A DNA stretch of 64,000 bases from Streptomyces sp. NBC_00704 (GCF_036226605.1 NZ_CP109000.1:6878501-6942500); one strand, 5' to 3'. Shown: positions 1 through 8,046, counted from the first letter of the stretch. Program-made: numbers and translations. The notes: generated from the sequence alone by a model not told the origin.

Positions 1-417
1 TCCGCCGAGGCGCTCTCCCACCCCCTCAAGGGCGCCCTGGACTGGCTGATCCCGCCGTTCTTCCGGGCCGCCGAATACGGCACGGTCCTCATCCTCGCGG
101 CGAAGTCCGGGGGCGGTGCGGCGCTTCCCGCGGCTTTCGGCCTGGTGGCCGCCGTCGCCTACCATCACTACGACACGGTGTACCGCATCCGCGGCAACGC
201 CGGAGCGCCGCCGGCCTGGCTGGTGCGCGCCGTCGGGGGGCAGGAAGGGCGGACGCTGCTCGTGGCCGTGCTGGCCGCGCTGCTCACCGCCTCGCAGTTC
301 GAGGTCGCGCTCACGGTGCTCGCCGTGGCCGTCGCCCTGGTGGTGCTCGCCGAGAGCATCCGCTTCTGGGTGTCCGCAGGGGCCCCCGCCGTACACGATG
401 AAGGAGAACCCGCATGA
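1..417 (+). CDS. DUF5941-type membrane protein, 3' part
   Basis: Only the C-terminal 138 codons lie in the window; the frame is open from base 1 and stops at 415-417. The residues match my recollection of the DUF5941 domain found at the C-terminus of Streptomyces proteins next to CDP-alcohol phosphatidyltransferases. Visible are an amphipathic N-terminal stretch, a YHHYDTVYR-like motif, and two hydrophobic segments near residues 96-120 of the fragment that look like membrane helices. The stop overlaps the next start (ATGA), so it is translationally coupled to the nucleotidyltransferase and probably acts in the same surface-polymer pathway. The catalytic role, if any, is not visible in this fragment. 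Confidence 0.7.
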   Translation, partial: SAEALSHPLKGALDWLIPPFFRAAEYGTVLILAAKSGGGAALPAAFGLVAAVAYHHYDTVYRIRGNAGAPPAWLVRAVGGQEGRTLLVAVLAALLTASQFEVALTVLAVAVALVVLAESIRFWVSAGAPAVHDEGEPA

Positions 418-1166
418 TCGGCCTCGTGCTGGCGGCCGGCGCCGGACGGCGTCTGCGTCCCTACACCGACAGCCTGCCCAAGGCGCTGGTGCCGGTGGGA
501 CCGGCCGGCATAGAGGGCGAGCCCACGGTGCTGGACCTGACGCTCGGCAACTTCGCCGAGATCGGTCTGACCGAGGCCGCGGTGATCGTCGGCTACCGCA
601 AGGAGGCCGTGTACGAGCGCAAGGCGGCGCTGGAGGCCAAGTACGGCCTCAAGCTGACCCTGATCGACAACGACAAGGCCGAGGAGTGGAACAACGCCTA
701 CTCCCTGTGGTGCGGCCGCGACGCCCTCAAGGACGGCGTGATCCTCGCCAACGGCGACACCGTGCACCCGGTCTCCGTGGAGCGGACGCTGCTCGCCGCG
801 CGCGGTGAGGGCAGGCGGATCATCCTCGCGACGGACACCGTGAAGTCCCTCGCCGACGAGGAGATGAAGGTCGTCGTCGACCCCGGCAAGGGCATGACGA
901 GGATCACCAAGCTGATGGACCCGGCCGAGGCGACCGGCGAGTACATCGGCGTCACCCTCATCGAGGGCGACGCCGCCCCGGAACTGGCCGACGCGCTCAA
1001 GACCGTGTGGGAGACCGACCCGCAGCAGTTCTACGAGCACGGCTACCAGGAGCTGGTGAACCGCGGCTTCCGCATCGACGTGGCGCCGATCGGCGACGTC
1101 GCGTGGGTCGAGATCGACAACCACGACGACCTCGCCCGGGGACGGGAGATCGCGTGCCAGTACTGA
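414..1166 (+). CDS. NTP transferase (sugar/polyol-phosphate nucleotidyltransferase)
   Basis: A 250-aa nucleotidyltransferase of the NTP_transferase (GT-A-like) family. The N-terminal signature LAAGAGRRLRPYT occupies residues 6-18 and is followed by the PK of the substrate loop (P22, K23); an NNAYSLW element follows around residue 94. Family members couple a phosphorylated sugar, choline or polyol to CTP or another NTP, releasing pyrophosphate. In this operon it lies directly before a G1P-dehydrogenase homologue and a CDP-alcohol phosphatidyltransferase, so a CDP-polyol product is the obvious inference. The actual nucleotide and alcohol cannot be read from sequence. It starts at ATG 414, overlapping the upstream stop by 4 bases. 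Confidence 0.85.
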   Translation: MIGLVLAAGAGRRLRPYTDSLPKALVPVGPAGIEGEPTVLDLTLGNFAEIGLTEAAVIVGYRKEAVYERKAALEAKYGLKLTLIDNDKAEEWNNAYSLWCGRDALKDGVILANGDTVHPVSVERTLLAARGEGRRIILATDTVKSLADEEMKVVVDPGKGMTRITKLMDPAEATGEYIGVTLIEGDAAPELADALKTVWETDPQQFYEHGYQELVNRGFRIDVAPIGDVAWVEIDNHDDLARGREIACQY

Positions 1167-2215
1167 CCCGGCTGATCCCCTCGCCCGTCGTCGTCGACAT
1201 CCGCCCCGGCGCCCTCGACGACCTGGTCGGGGTCCTCGCCGACGAGCGCATCTCGCACTCGGGCAAGCTCGCGATCGCCGTCAGCGGCGGCTCGGGCGCC
1301 CGGCTGCGCGAACGCCTCACCCCGGCGCTGCCCGGCGCCACCTGGTACGAGGTGGGCGGCGGCACCCTCGACGACGCCGTCCGGCTGGCCGGCGACATAA
1401 AGGCCGGCCACTTCGACGCCGTCGTGGGACTGGGCGGCGGCAAGATCATCGACTGCGCCAAGTTCGCGGCCGCCCGCGTCGGCCTCCCGCTCGTCGCCGT
1501 GCCCACCAACCTCGCGCACGACGGACTGTGCTCGCCGGTCGCCACCCTCGACAACGACGCGGGGCGCGGCTCCTACGGCGTGCCGAACCCGATCGCCGTC
1601 GTGATCGACCTGGACGTCATCCGCGAGGCCCCGGTGCGGTTCGTGCGCGCCGGCATCGGCGACGCGGTGTCGAACATCTCGGCCATCGCGGACTGGGAGC
1701 TGGCCAACCGGGTCAAGGGCGAGAAGATCGACGGCCTGGCCGCCGCGATCGCCCGCCAGGCCGGCGAGGCCGTGCTCCGGCACCCGGGCGGCATCCAGGA
1801 CACCGGGTTCCTCCAGGTCCTGGCCGAGGCGCTGGTGCTCAGCGGGATCGCCATGTCGGTGTCGGGCGACTCCCGCCCCTCCTCCGGGGCCTGCCACGAG
1901 ATCAACCACGCCTTCGACCTGCTCTTCCCCAAGCGGGCCGCCGCCCACGGCGAGCAGTGCGGCCTCGGCGCGGCCTTCGCGATGTACCTGCGCGGGGCGC
2001 ACGAGGAGTCGGCCTACATGGCGCAGGTGCTGCGCCGCCACGGACTGCCGGTCCTGCCCGAGGACATCGGCTTCACGGTGGACGAGTTCGTCCGGGCCGT
2101 GGAGTTCGCCCCCGAGACCCGGCCCGGCCGCTACACGATCCTCGAACACCTCGACCTCAAGACCGAACAGATCAAGGACGTCTACGCCGACTATGTCAAG
2201 GCCATCGGTAGCTGA
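1154..2215 (+). CDS. Iron-containing alcohol dehydrogenase / glycerol-1-phosphate dehydrogenase-like
   Basis: A 353-aa protein resembling the EgsA/AraM sn-glycerol-1-phosphate dehydrogenase group of the dehydroquinate synthase/iron-ADH superfamily. The NAD(P)-binding GGGK motif is at residues 94-97. The PTNLAHDGLCSP motif carries D123, and H248 and H265 fit the usual Asp-His-His metal site. The start is taken at GTG 1154, preceded by GGGAG, overlapping the upstream gene by 13 bases; a longer open frame upstream has no ribosome site. In this operon it probably makes the polyol phosphate that is activated by the nucleotidyltransferase. G1P is typical of archaeal lipids, so a bacterial homologue beside a CDP-alcohol transferase is notable. 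Confidence 0.8.
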   Translation: MPVLTRLIPSPVVVDIRPGALDDLVGVLADERISHSGKLAIAVSGGSGARLRERLTPALPGATWYEVGGGTLDDAVRLAGDIKAGHFDAVVGLGGGKIIDCAKFAAARVGLPLVAVPTNLAHDGLCSPVATLDNDAGRGSYGVPNPIAVVIDLDVIREAPVRFVRAGIGDAVSNISAIADWELANRVKGEKIDGLAAAIARQAGEAVLRHPGGIQDTGFLQVLAEALVLSGIAMSVSGDSRPSSGACHEINHAFDLLFPKRAAAHGEQCGLGAAFAMYLRGAHEESAYMAQVLRRHGLPVLPEDIGFTVDEFVRAVEFAPETRPGRYTILEHLDLKTEQIKDVYADYVKAIGS

Positions 2216-2972
2216 ACTCAGACCGGTCGTGCACCCTCCGGGGGTGAAGGACCGGCGCAGCGGTGAGCACTGGATGGGACGCCTCTACATGCGCGAGGTG
2301 TCCCTGCGGGTGGACCGCTACCTGGTGACCACCAGGGTCACGCCCAACCAGCTCACGTACCTGATGACCGTCTTCGGCGTGCTCGCGGCCCCGGCCCTGC
2401 TGGTGCCGGGGATCTGGGGCGCGGTGCTCGGCGTGGTCTGCGTCCAGATGTACCTGCTGCTGGACTGCGTCGACGGCGAGGTCGCCCGCTGGAAGAAGCA
2501 GTACTCGCTGGCCGGGGTCTACCTGGACCGGGTCGGCGCGTACCTGACCGACGCGGCGGTGCTCGTCGGCTTCGGTCTGCGCGCCGCCGACCTGTGGGGC
2601 AGCGGGCGGATCGACTGGCTGTGGGCCTTCCTCGGCACCCTGGCCGCGCTGGGCGCGATCCTGATCAAGGCCGAGACGGACCTCGTCGGCGTCGCCCGTC
2701 ACCAGGGCGGCCTGCCGCCGGTCAAGGAGGCGGCGTCCGAGCCGCGCTCCTCCGGCATGGCGCTGGCCCGCCGGGCGGCCGCGGCGCTCAAGTTCCACCG
2801 GCTGATCCTCGGCATCGAGGCGTCCCTGCTCATCCTGGTGCTGGCCGTCCTCGACCAGGTGCACGGCGACCTGTTCTACTCCCGGCTCGGCGTCGCCGTC
2901 CTCGCCGGGATCGCGCTGTTGCAGACGCTGCTGCACCTGGTGTCCATCCTCGTGTCGAGCAGGCTGAAGTGA
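2193..2972 (+). CDS. CDP-alcohol phosphatidyltransferase
   Basis: A 259-aa integral membrane enzyme of the CDP-alcohol phosphotransferase family. The signature DxxDGxxAR begins at D91 (D91, D94, G95, A98, R99) and continues to G108 and D112. The fourth metal/catalytic Asp expected at position 116 is Ala; the next Asp is D120. Several hydrophobic helices surround the motif and follow it to the C-terminus. The family transfers a phospho-alcohol from a CDP-alcohol to a second alcohol; donor and acceptor are unknown here. It starts at ATG 2193, overlapping the dehydrogenase by 23 bases, and ends in a GTGA overlap with the glycosyltransferase. Confidence 0.88.
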   Translation: MSRPSVAELRPVVHPPGVKDRRSGEHWMGRLYMREVSLRVDRYLVTTRVTPNQLTYLMTVFGVLAAPALLVPGIWGAVLGVVCVQMYLLLDCVDGEVARWKKQYSLAGVYLDRVGAYLTDAAVLVGFGLRAADLWGSGRIDWLWAFLGTLAALGAILIKAETDLVGVARHQGGLPPVKEAASEPRSSGMALARRAAAALKFHRLILGIEASLLILVLAVLDQVHGDLFYSRLGVAVLAGIALLQTLLHLVSILVSSRLK

Positions 2973-3853
2973 GCGCCGCACTCAAGGTCGGCGCGGTCGT
3001 CATCACCATGGGCGACCGCCCCGACGAGCTGCGCGCCCTGCTCGACTCGATAGCCGGGCAGGACGGCGACCGCGTCGAGGTGGTCGTCGTCGGCAACGGC
3101 GCGCCCGTCCCGGCCGTCCCCGAGGGCGTCCGCACGGTCGAACTGCCCGAGAACCTCGGCATCCCCGGCGGCCGCAACGTGGGCATCGAGGCCTTCGGAC
3201 CCAGCGGCCGCGACGTCGACGTCCTGCTGTTCCTCGACGACGACGGCCTCCTCGCGCGGCGCGACACGGCGGAGCTGTGCCGTAGGGCCTTCGCGGCCGA
3301 CCCGAGGCTCGGCATCGTCGGCTTTCGGATCGCCGATCCGGACACGGGCGTCACCCAGCGCCGTCACGTGCCCCGGCTGCGCGCCTCGGACCCGATGCGC
3401 TCCTCCCGGGTCACCACCTTCCTCGGCGGCGCCAACGCCGTGCGCACCAAGGTCTTCGCGCAGGTGGGCGGCCTCCCGGACGCGTTCTTCTACGCCCATG
3501 AGGAGACCGACCTCGCCTGGCGGGCCCTCGACGCGGGCTGGATGATCGACTACCGGTCCGACATGGTGCTCCACCACCCCACGACCGCGCCCTCGCGGCA
3601 CGCGGTGTACCACCGCATGGTGGCCCGCAACCGCGTCTGGCTGGCCCGCCGCAACCTGCCCGCCCCCCTGGTCCCCGTCTACCTCGGCGTGTGGCTGCTG
3701 CTGACCCTCGCCCGCCGCCCCTCGGGGGCCGCGCTCAAGGCGTGGTTCGGCGGGTTCCGGGAGGGATGGACCACGTCGTGCGGGCCCCGCCGGCCCATGA
3801 AGTGGCGTACGGTGTGGCGGCTCACCCGGCTGGGCCGGCCCCCGGTCGTCTGA
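2969..3853 (+). CDS. Family 2 glycosyltransferase
   Basis: A 294-aa GT2 (GT-A fold) glycosyltransferase. The nucleotide-sugar/metal motif is the acidic triad D90-D92 in LFLDDDG. A PENLGIPGGRNVGIE-type motif precedes it, and the catalytic-base region HEETD lies at 177-181. The C-terminal third has a short hydrophobic segment and a basic tail, consistent with membrane association. The chosen start is GTG 2969, which overlaps the preceding TGA; the longer open frame upstream is a shadow of the phosphatidyltransferase gene. By context it glycosylates the polymer or lipid built by the preceding enzymes, before export by the following ABC transporter. The sugar specificity is unknown. Confidence 0.87.
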   Translation: MSAALKVGAVVITMGDRPDELRALLDSIAGQDGDRVEVVVVGNGAPVPAVPEGVRTVELPENLGIPGGRNVGIEAFGPSGRDVDVLLFLDDDGLLARRDTAELCRRAFAADPRLGIVGFRIADPDTGVTQRRHVPRLRASDPMRSSRVTTFLGGANAVRTKVFAQVGGLPDAFFYAHEETDLAWRALDAGWMIDYRSDMVLHHPTTAPSRHAVYHRMVARNRVWLARRNLPAPLVPVYLGVWLLLTLARRPSGAALKAWFGGFREGWTTSCGPRRPMKWRTVWRLTRLGRPPVV

Positions 3854-3953
3854 CAAGCTCGTCCCCGAGGACACCCCCGGGCCCCACCACGGGTCTCCCG
3901 GCTCCCGCCGGCCCGGTCAAGGCTGCGCATCCCGAAGACGAAAGTTCCTACTT

Positions 3954-4883
3954 GTGAGTGAGACAACGCATGACGTCGGAGTCGCCGTGAGCGCGCCTCC
4001 GTCGCCCGACGAGGGCCTCACGGCGGCGCAGCTGGCCGCCAAGTACGGGCTGGCCGTGAGCGGCGCCCGCCCCCGGCTGACGGAGTACGTCCGCCAGCTG
4101 TGGGGCCGCCGCCACTTCATCCTGGCGTTCTCCCGGGCGAAGCTGGCCGCGCAGTACAGCCAGGCCAAGCTCGGCCAGGTCTGGCAGGTGGCCACGCCGC
4201 TGCTGAACGCGGCCGTCTACTTCATGATCTTCGGCCTGCTCCTCGGCGCGGGCCGGGGGATGCCCAAGAACGTCTACATCCCCTTCCTCGTCACCGGCGT
4301 CTTCGTGTTCACCTTCACGCAGACCTCCGTGATGAGCGGCGTGCGCGCCATCTCCGGCAACCTCGGACTGGTCCGCGCCCTGCACTTCCCGCGCGCCTCG
4401 CTGCCCATCTCCTTCGCCCTGCAACAGCTCCAGCAACTGCTGTACTCCATGCTCGTGCTGTTCCTCGTGGTGATCGGCATGGGCAGCTACCCGGACCTGT
4501 CCTGGGCGCTGATCGTCCCCGTCCTCGCCCTGCAGTTCTGCTTCAACACCGGCCTGGCGCTGATCTTCGCCCGGGCCGGCGCGCACACCCCGGACCTGGC
4601 GCAGCTGATGCCGTTCGTGATGCGGACGTGGATGTACGCCTCCGGCGTGATGTTCTCCATCCCGGTCTTCCTCGCGGACAAGCCGCAGTGGGCGGCGAAC
4701 ATCCTGCAGTGGAACCCGGCCGCCATCTACATGGACCTGATGCGCTTCGCGCTCATCGAGGAGTACGACGCCGCGAACCTCCCCGACCACGTCTGGGCGG
4801 TCGCGGCCGGCTGGGCCGTGGTGGTCGCCGTCGGCGGCTTCGTGTACTTCTGGAAGGCCGAGGAGAGGTACGGCCGTGGTTGA
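3954..4883 (+). CDS. ABC-2 type polysaccharide/teichoic acid export permease (TagG/Wzm-like)
   Basis: A 309-aa permease of the ABC-2 family. The N-terminal cytoplasmic segment (to about residue 65) contains the conserved 'R(x)nKY/SQAKLGQ-W' interface region, and about six hydrophobic helices follow. It pairs with the ATPase whose start lies 8 bases inside this gene. Such pairs (TagG/TagH, Wzm/Wzt) export undecaprenyl-linked teichoic acids, O-antigens or related polymers across the cytoplasmic membrane. The start GTG 3954 is 100 bases after the glycosyltransferase, the only real gap in the operon, so a secondary promoter could lie there. Confidence 0.87.
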   Translation: MSETTHDVGVAVSAPPSPDEGLTAAQLAAKYGLAVSGARPRLTEYVRQLWGRRHFILAFSRAKLAAQYSQAKLGQVWQVATPLLNAAVYFMIFGLLLGAGRGMPKNVYIPFLVTGVFVFTFTQTSVMSGVRAISGNLGLVRALHFPRASLPISFALQQLQQLLYSMLVLFLVVIGMGSYPDLSWALIVPVLALQFCFNTGLALIFARAGAHTPDLAQLMPFVMRTWMYASGVMFSIPVFLADKPQWAANILQWNPAAIYMDLMRFALIEEYDAANLPDHVWAVAAGWAVVVAVGGFVYFWKAEERYGRG

Positions 4884-5676
4884 GTCGCTCCCGGCGCAGC
4901 GCACGGGCGGGCGCGTGCCGACCGTCATCGCCGACGACGTCCACATCGTCTACCGCGTCAACGGCGTCAGGTCCGGCAAGGGCAGCGCCACCGCCGCGCT
5001 GAGCCGCATCGTCAAGCGGGGCTCCGACGACGCACAGCGCGGGGTGCGCAAGGTGCACGCGGTGCGGGGCGTGTCCTTCGTCGCCCACCGCGGCGAGGCC
5101 ATCGGGCTGATCGGCTCCAACGGCTCGGGCAAGTCCACGCTGCTGCGCGCCATCGCGGGGCTGCTGCCGCCCGAGCGCGGCAAGGTCTACACCGACGGCC
5201 AGCCCTCGCTGCTCGGCGTCAACGCGGCCCTGATGAACGACCTCACCGGCGAACGCAACGTGACGCTCGGCGGCCTGGCCATGGGCATGTCCCGCGAGCA
5301 GATCAAGGAGCGCTACCAGGAGATCGTCGACTTCTCCGGCATCAACGAGAAGGGCGACTTCATCAGCCTGCCGATGCGCACCTACTCCTCCGGCATGCAG
5401 GCCCGGCTGCGGTTCTCCATCGCCGCGGCGAAGGACCACGACGTGCTGATGATCGACGAGGCGCTGGCCACCGGCGACGCCAAGTTCCGCCGGCGGTCCG
5501 AGGCACGGGTGCGGGAGTTGCGCGAGCACGCCGGCACCGTGTTCCTGGTCAGCCACAGCAACCAGTCCATCCGCGACACCTGCGACCGGGTCCTGTGGCT
5601 GGAACGGGGCGAACTGCGCCTGGACGGCCCGACCGAAGAGGTCCTCAAGGCGTACGAGAAGTTCACCGGCAAGTAG
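4876..5676 (+). CDS. ABC transporter ATP-binding protein (TagH/Wzt-like)
   Basis: A 266-aa single-domain ATPase. Walker A GSNGSGKS lies at 80-87. The signature motif is the export-type YSSGM at 170-174 instead of LSGGQ, and Walker B ends in D194-E195. The roughly 45-residue N-terminal extension before the ABC core and the YSSGM signature are typical of polysaccharide and teichoic-acid exporters. No C-terminal carbohydrate-binding module is present, so substrate recognition probably does not rest on a capped non-reducing end as in long Wzt proteins. It is translationally coupled to the permease, and a strong terminator follows immediately. Confidence 0.9.
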   Translation: MVESLPAQRTGGRVPTVIADDVHIVYRVNGVRSGKGSATAALSRIVKRGSDDAQRGVRKVHAVRGVSFVAHRGEAIGLIGSNGSGKSTLLRAIAGLLPPERGKVYTDGQPSLLGVNAALMNDLTGERNVTLGGLAMGMSREQIKERYQEIVDFSGINEKGDFISLPMRTYSSGMQARLRFSIAAAKDHDVLMIDEALATGDAKFRRRSEARVRELREHAGTVFLVSHSNQSIRDTCDRVLWLERGELRLDGPTEEVLKAYEKFTGK

Positions 5677-5689
5677 GGCGTTTCGGCCA

Positions 5690-5719
5690 GGGCCCCGCCG
5701 GAACTGTCCGGCGGGGCCC
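5690..5719 (+). terminator. Hairpin terminator after the export operon
   Basis: A perfect 12-bp G/C stem (GGGCCCCGCCGG paired with its complement) around a 6-base AACTGT loop, 13 bases after the ATPase stop. It has no U-tract, as is common in Streptomyces. It separates the surface-polymer operon from the hopanoid operon. Confidence 0.85.
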
Positions 5720-5973
5720 CGCGTCTGCAAAAGAAGCGTCAACTCGTGCTTCCCCAAGGAATCTTGACGCCAATCGGTGTGTTCTTGTGATGTCCGGGAC
5801 ACCCCCGAGATCCCTGCCGCGTTGTACAACGTAAGCTGGACCGGTCCCGAAACGCGGCAAGTGGGGCGATACTACGCGGCGCCCCTGGTCGGGGTCGCCG
5901 CGCGGACGGCCGGGCGGCGTGTCCGAAATAGTGCCTATTGGGTCGGCAGTGTAGAACGGGAGATGTGACGGCA
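5720..5973 (+). promoter_or_regulatory. Upstream region of the hopanoid operon
   Basis: About 250 non-coding bases between the terminator and the first ORF of the hopanoid operon. Visible elements are a perfect 10-base palindrome GTTGTACAAC at 5821-5830, an imperfect hairpin at 5876-5901 (GCGGCGCCCC opposite GGGGTCGCCGC), and a 13-base palindrome AATAG-TGC-CTATT at 5927-5939. I cannot assign a convincing -35/-10 pair. One of the palindromes may bind a regulator of hopanoid synthesis; this is inference. Confidence 0.45.
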
Positions 5974-6039
5974 ATGGCTACGGAAACTCCCCAGCTCGAC
6001 GCAGGCCGCGCCGTCCCGGCCACGGGCGGACGACGGTGA
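5974..6039 (+). CDS. 21-aa leader ORF coupled to hpnC
   Basis: A 21-codon ORF beginning MATETPQLDAGRAV. Its stop TGA (6037-6039) overlaps the GTG start of hpnC (6036) in a GTGA arrangement. A GGGAG lies about 12 bases upstream of its ATG. The peptide is unremarkable and no family is recognised. It may be a genuine leader that delivers ribosomes to hpnC, or hpnC might be initiated only by its own GTG, which lacks a clear ribosome site. Confidence in translation is moderate to low. Confidence 0.4.
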   Translation: MATETPQLDAGRAVPATGGRR

Positions 6040-6947
6040 CGGCGGCCACGGCGCCGCACACCGGCGACCCCGAACGGAGCACCCTCGCCAAAGCGGCGCA
6101 CGAGAACTTCCCCGTGGCCCCGTTCTTCCTCCCCCGAGTCTGGCGCGAGGACCTCATGGCCGTGTACGGCTACGCCCGGCTCGTGGACGACATCGGCGAC
6201 GGCGACCTGGCCCCCGGCGGCGAGGACGCCCGCCTCCTCGGCGTGCCGGCCGCCGGGGCCGGGGACCGCCTCGCGCTGCTGGACGCCTTCGAGGCCGACC
6301 TGCGCCGGGTCTTCGGCGGTTCCGACGGCCCGCCCCGCCACCCCCTGCTGCGCCGCCTCCAGCCGACCGTGCGCCGCCGCTCGCTCACCCCGGAGCCCTT
6401 CCTCGGCCTGATCGCGGCCAACCGCCAGGACCAGCTCGTCGCCCGCTACGAGACCTACGACGATCTCGTCGCCTACTGCGAACTGTCCGCCAACCCCGTC
6501 GGCCGTCTCGTCCTCGCCGTCACCGGCGCCGCGACCCCCGAGCGGATCCGGCGCTCCGACGCGATCTGCACCGCACTGCAGATCGTCGAACACCTGCAGG
6601 ACGTGGCCGAGGACCTCGGCCGCGACCGCGTCTACCTGCCCGCCGCCGACATGAAGCGCTTCCACGTCCAGGAGGCGGACCTCGCCGCGCGCACCTCGAA
6701 CGCCTCGGTGCGCGCGCTGGTCGCGTTCGAGGCGCAACGCGCGAGCGATCTCCTGAATGAAGGCGCCCCCCTGGTGGGTAGCGTCCACGGCAGGCTGAGA
6801 CTGCTGCTCGCGGGCTTCGTGGCGGGGGGGCGGGCGGCGATCCGAGCGATCGCCGCCGCCGATCACGACGTACTTCCCGGCCCGCCCAAGCCCGGCAAGC
6901 TCCAGTTGCTGCGCGAGGCGGGCGTGACTCTGCGAGGAGAGGGGTGA
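6036..6947 (+). CDS. hpnC: Squalene/presqualene synthase HpnC
   Basis: A 303-aa class I trans-isoprenyl diphosphate synthase of the squalene/phytoene synthase family. The first aspartate motif is DDIGD at 51-55 within YGYARLVDDIGD; the second is D189-V-A-E-D193 (QDVAEDLGRDRVYLP). In the established HpnCDE route, HpnD forms presqualene diphosphate from two farnesyl diphosphates, HpnC converts it to hydroxysqualene and HpnE reduces that to squalene. The pairing with a second family member (hpnD) and hpnE downstream makes the assignment firm. It ends in a GTGA overlap with hpnD. Confidence 0.93.
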   Translation: MTAATAPHTGDPERSTLAKAAHENFPVAPFFLPRVWREDLMAVYGYARLVDDIGDGDLAPGGEDARLLGVPAAGAGDRLALLDAFEADLRRVFGGSDGPPRHPLLRRLQPTVRRRSLTPEPFLGLIAANRQDQLVARYETYDDLVAYCELSANPVGRLVLAVTGAATPERIRRSDAICTALQIVEHLQDVAEDLGRDRVYLPAADMKRFHVQEADLAARTSNASVRALVAFEAQRASDLLNEGAPLVGSVHGRLRLLLAGFVAGGRAAIRAIAAADHDVLPGPPKPGKLQLLREAGVTLRGEG

Positions 6948-7894
6948 TCCGGAGCGTGGAGTCGTCACCGCACGCGTCCGCACCGGTACTCGCCGCCTAC
7001 AGCTACTGCGAGACCGTCACCGGGCAGCAGGCCCGGAACTTCGCGTACGGCATCAGGCTGCTGCCCACACCGAAGCGCCGCGCGATGTCCGCGCTGTACG
7101 CGTTCTCGCGCCGCGTCGACGACATCGGCGACGGCGCGCTGGACGACGACGTCAAGGCCGCCAGGCTGGAGGACACCCGGGCGCTGCTGACCCGGGTCCG
7201 GGCCGGCGAGGTCGACGAGGACGACACCGACCCCGTGGCCGTCGCCCTCGCGCACACGGCCCGGGCCTTCCCGGTCCCGCTGGGCGGCCTGGACGAGCTG
7301 ATCGACGGCGTCCTGATGGACGTGCGCGGCGAGACCTACGAGACCTGGGACGACCTGAAGACGTACTGCCGCTGCGTGGCGGGCGCCATCGGGCGGCTCT
7401 CGCTCGGCGTGTTCGGCACCGAGCCGGGGGCGCGCGGCGCCGAGCGCGCACCGGAGTACGCGGACACGCTCGGTCTCGCGCTCCAGCTCACCAACATCCT
7501 GCGCGACGTCCGCGAGGACGCCGAGGGCGGCCGCACCTATCTGCCCGCCGACGACCTCGCCAAGTTCGGCTGCTCGGCCGGGTTCGACGGCCCGAAGCCG
7601 CCGGAGGGCTCCGACTTCGCCGGTCTCGTGCACTTCGAGGTGCGCCGGGCCCGCACCCTCTTCGCCGAGGGATACCGGCTGCTGCCCCTGCTCGACCGGC
7701 GCAGCGGCGCCTGCGTCGCCGCCATGGCCGGCATCTACCGCCGTCTCCTGGACCGCATCGAGCGCGACCCCGAGGCCGTGCTGCGCGGCCGTGTCTCGCT
7801 GCCCGGCCGGGAGAAGGCCTTCGTCGCCGTGCGCGGGCTGTCGGGCCTGGACGCCCGGCACGTGTCGCGGCGCGCCGTCAGGAGGCACACCTGA
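6944..7894 (+). CDS. hpnD: Presqualene diphosphate synthase HpnD
   Basis: A 316-aa squalene/phytoene synthase family enzyme. Aspartate motifs are DDIGD at 59-63 (YAFSRRVDDIGD) and D188-V-R-E-D192 followed by an AEGGRTYLP segment. By position and by the established HpnCDE pathway it condenses two farnesyl diphosphates to presqualene diphosphate. Start GTG 6944 overlaps the hpnC stop; its own stop overlaps the next small gene by one base (TGATG). The C-terminal residues are basic and lack a membrane helix. Confidence 0.93.
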   Translation: MIRSVESSPHASAPVLAAYSYCETVTGQQARNFAYGIRLLPTPKRRAMSALYAFSRRVDDIGDGALDDDVKAARLEDTRALLTRVRAGEVDEDDTDPVAVALAHTARAFPVPLGGLDELIDGVLMDVRGETYETWDDLKTYCRCVAGAIGRLSLGVFGTEPGARGAERAPEYADTLGLALQLTNILRDVREDAEGGRTYLPADDLAKFGCSAGFDGPKPPEGSDFAGLVHFEVRRARTLFAEGYRLLPLLDRRSGACVAAMAGIYRRLLDRIERDPEAVLRGRVSLPGREKAFVAVRGLSGLDARHVSRRAVRRHT

Positions 7895-8046
7895 TGGACG
7901 CGGCGGGCGACGGGCAGGGCCAGGGCGGCGACGCCGCGGAAAAGCGGCGCGCAACCCTCCGACGCGGCGCGGCGTCCCTGACTGCGACGGCCTGCCGTGC
8001 AGAGTTCAGGCACCACGGCCGGCCCGCACGGGAGGGTGCACGATGA
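7894..8046 (+). CDS. DUF6380-like small protein in the hopanoid operon
   Basis: A 50-aa basic protein with the core EKRRATLRRGAASLTATACR, ending in HHGRPAREGAR. It resembles the short Streptomyces family I remember as DUF6380. It is coupled on both sides: its ATG overlaps the hpnD stop by one base and its stop overlaps the hpnE start (ATGA). Preceding bases include AGGAGG-like GGAGG (7881-7885), a good ribosome site. It has one Cys, no signal peptide and no membrane segment. No function is known; placement between the presqualene synthase and the FAD enzyme suggests a role or coupling function in squalene synthesis. Confidence 0.72.
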   Translation: MDAAGDGQGQGGDAAEKRRATLRRGAASLTATACRAEFRHHGRPAREGAR

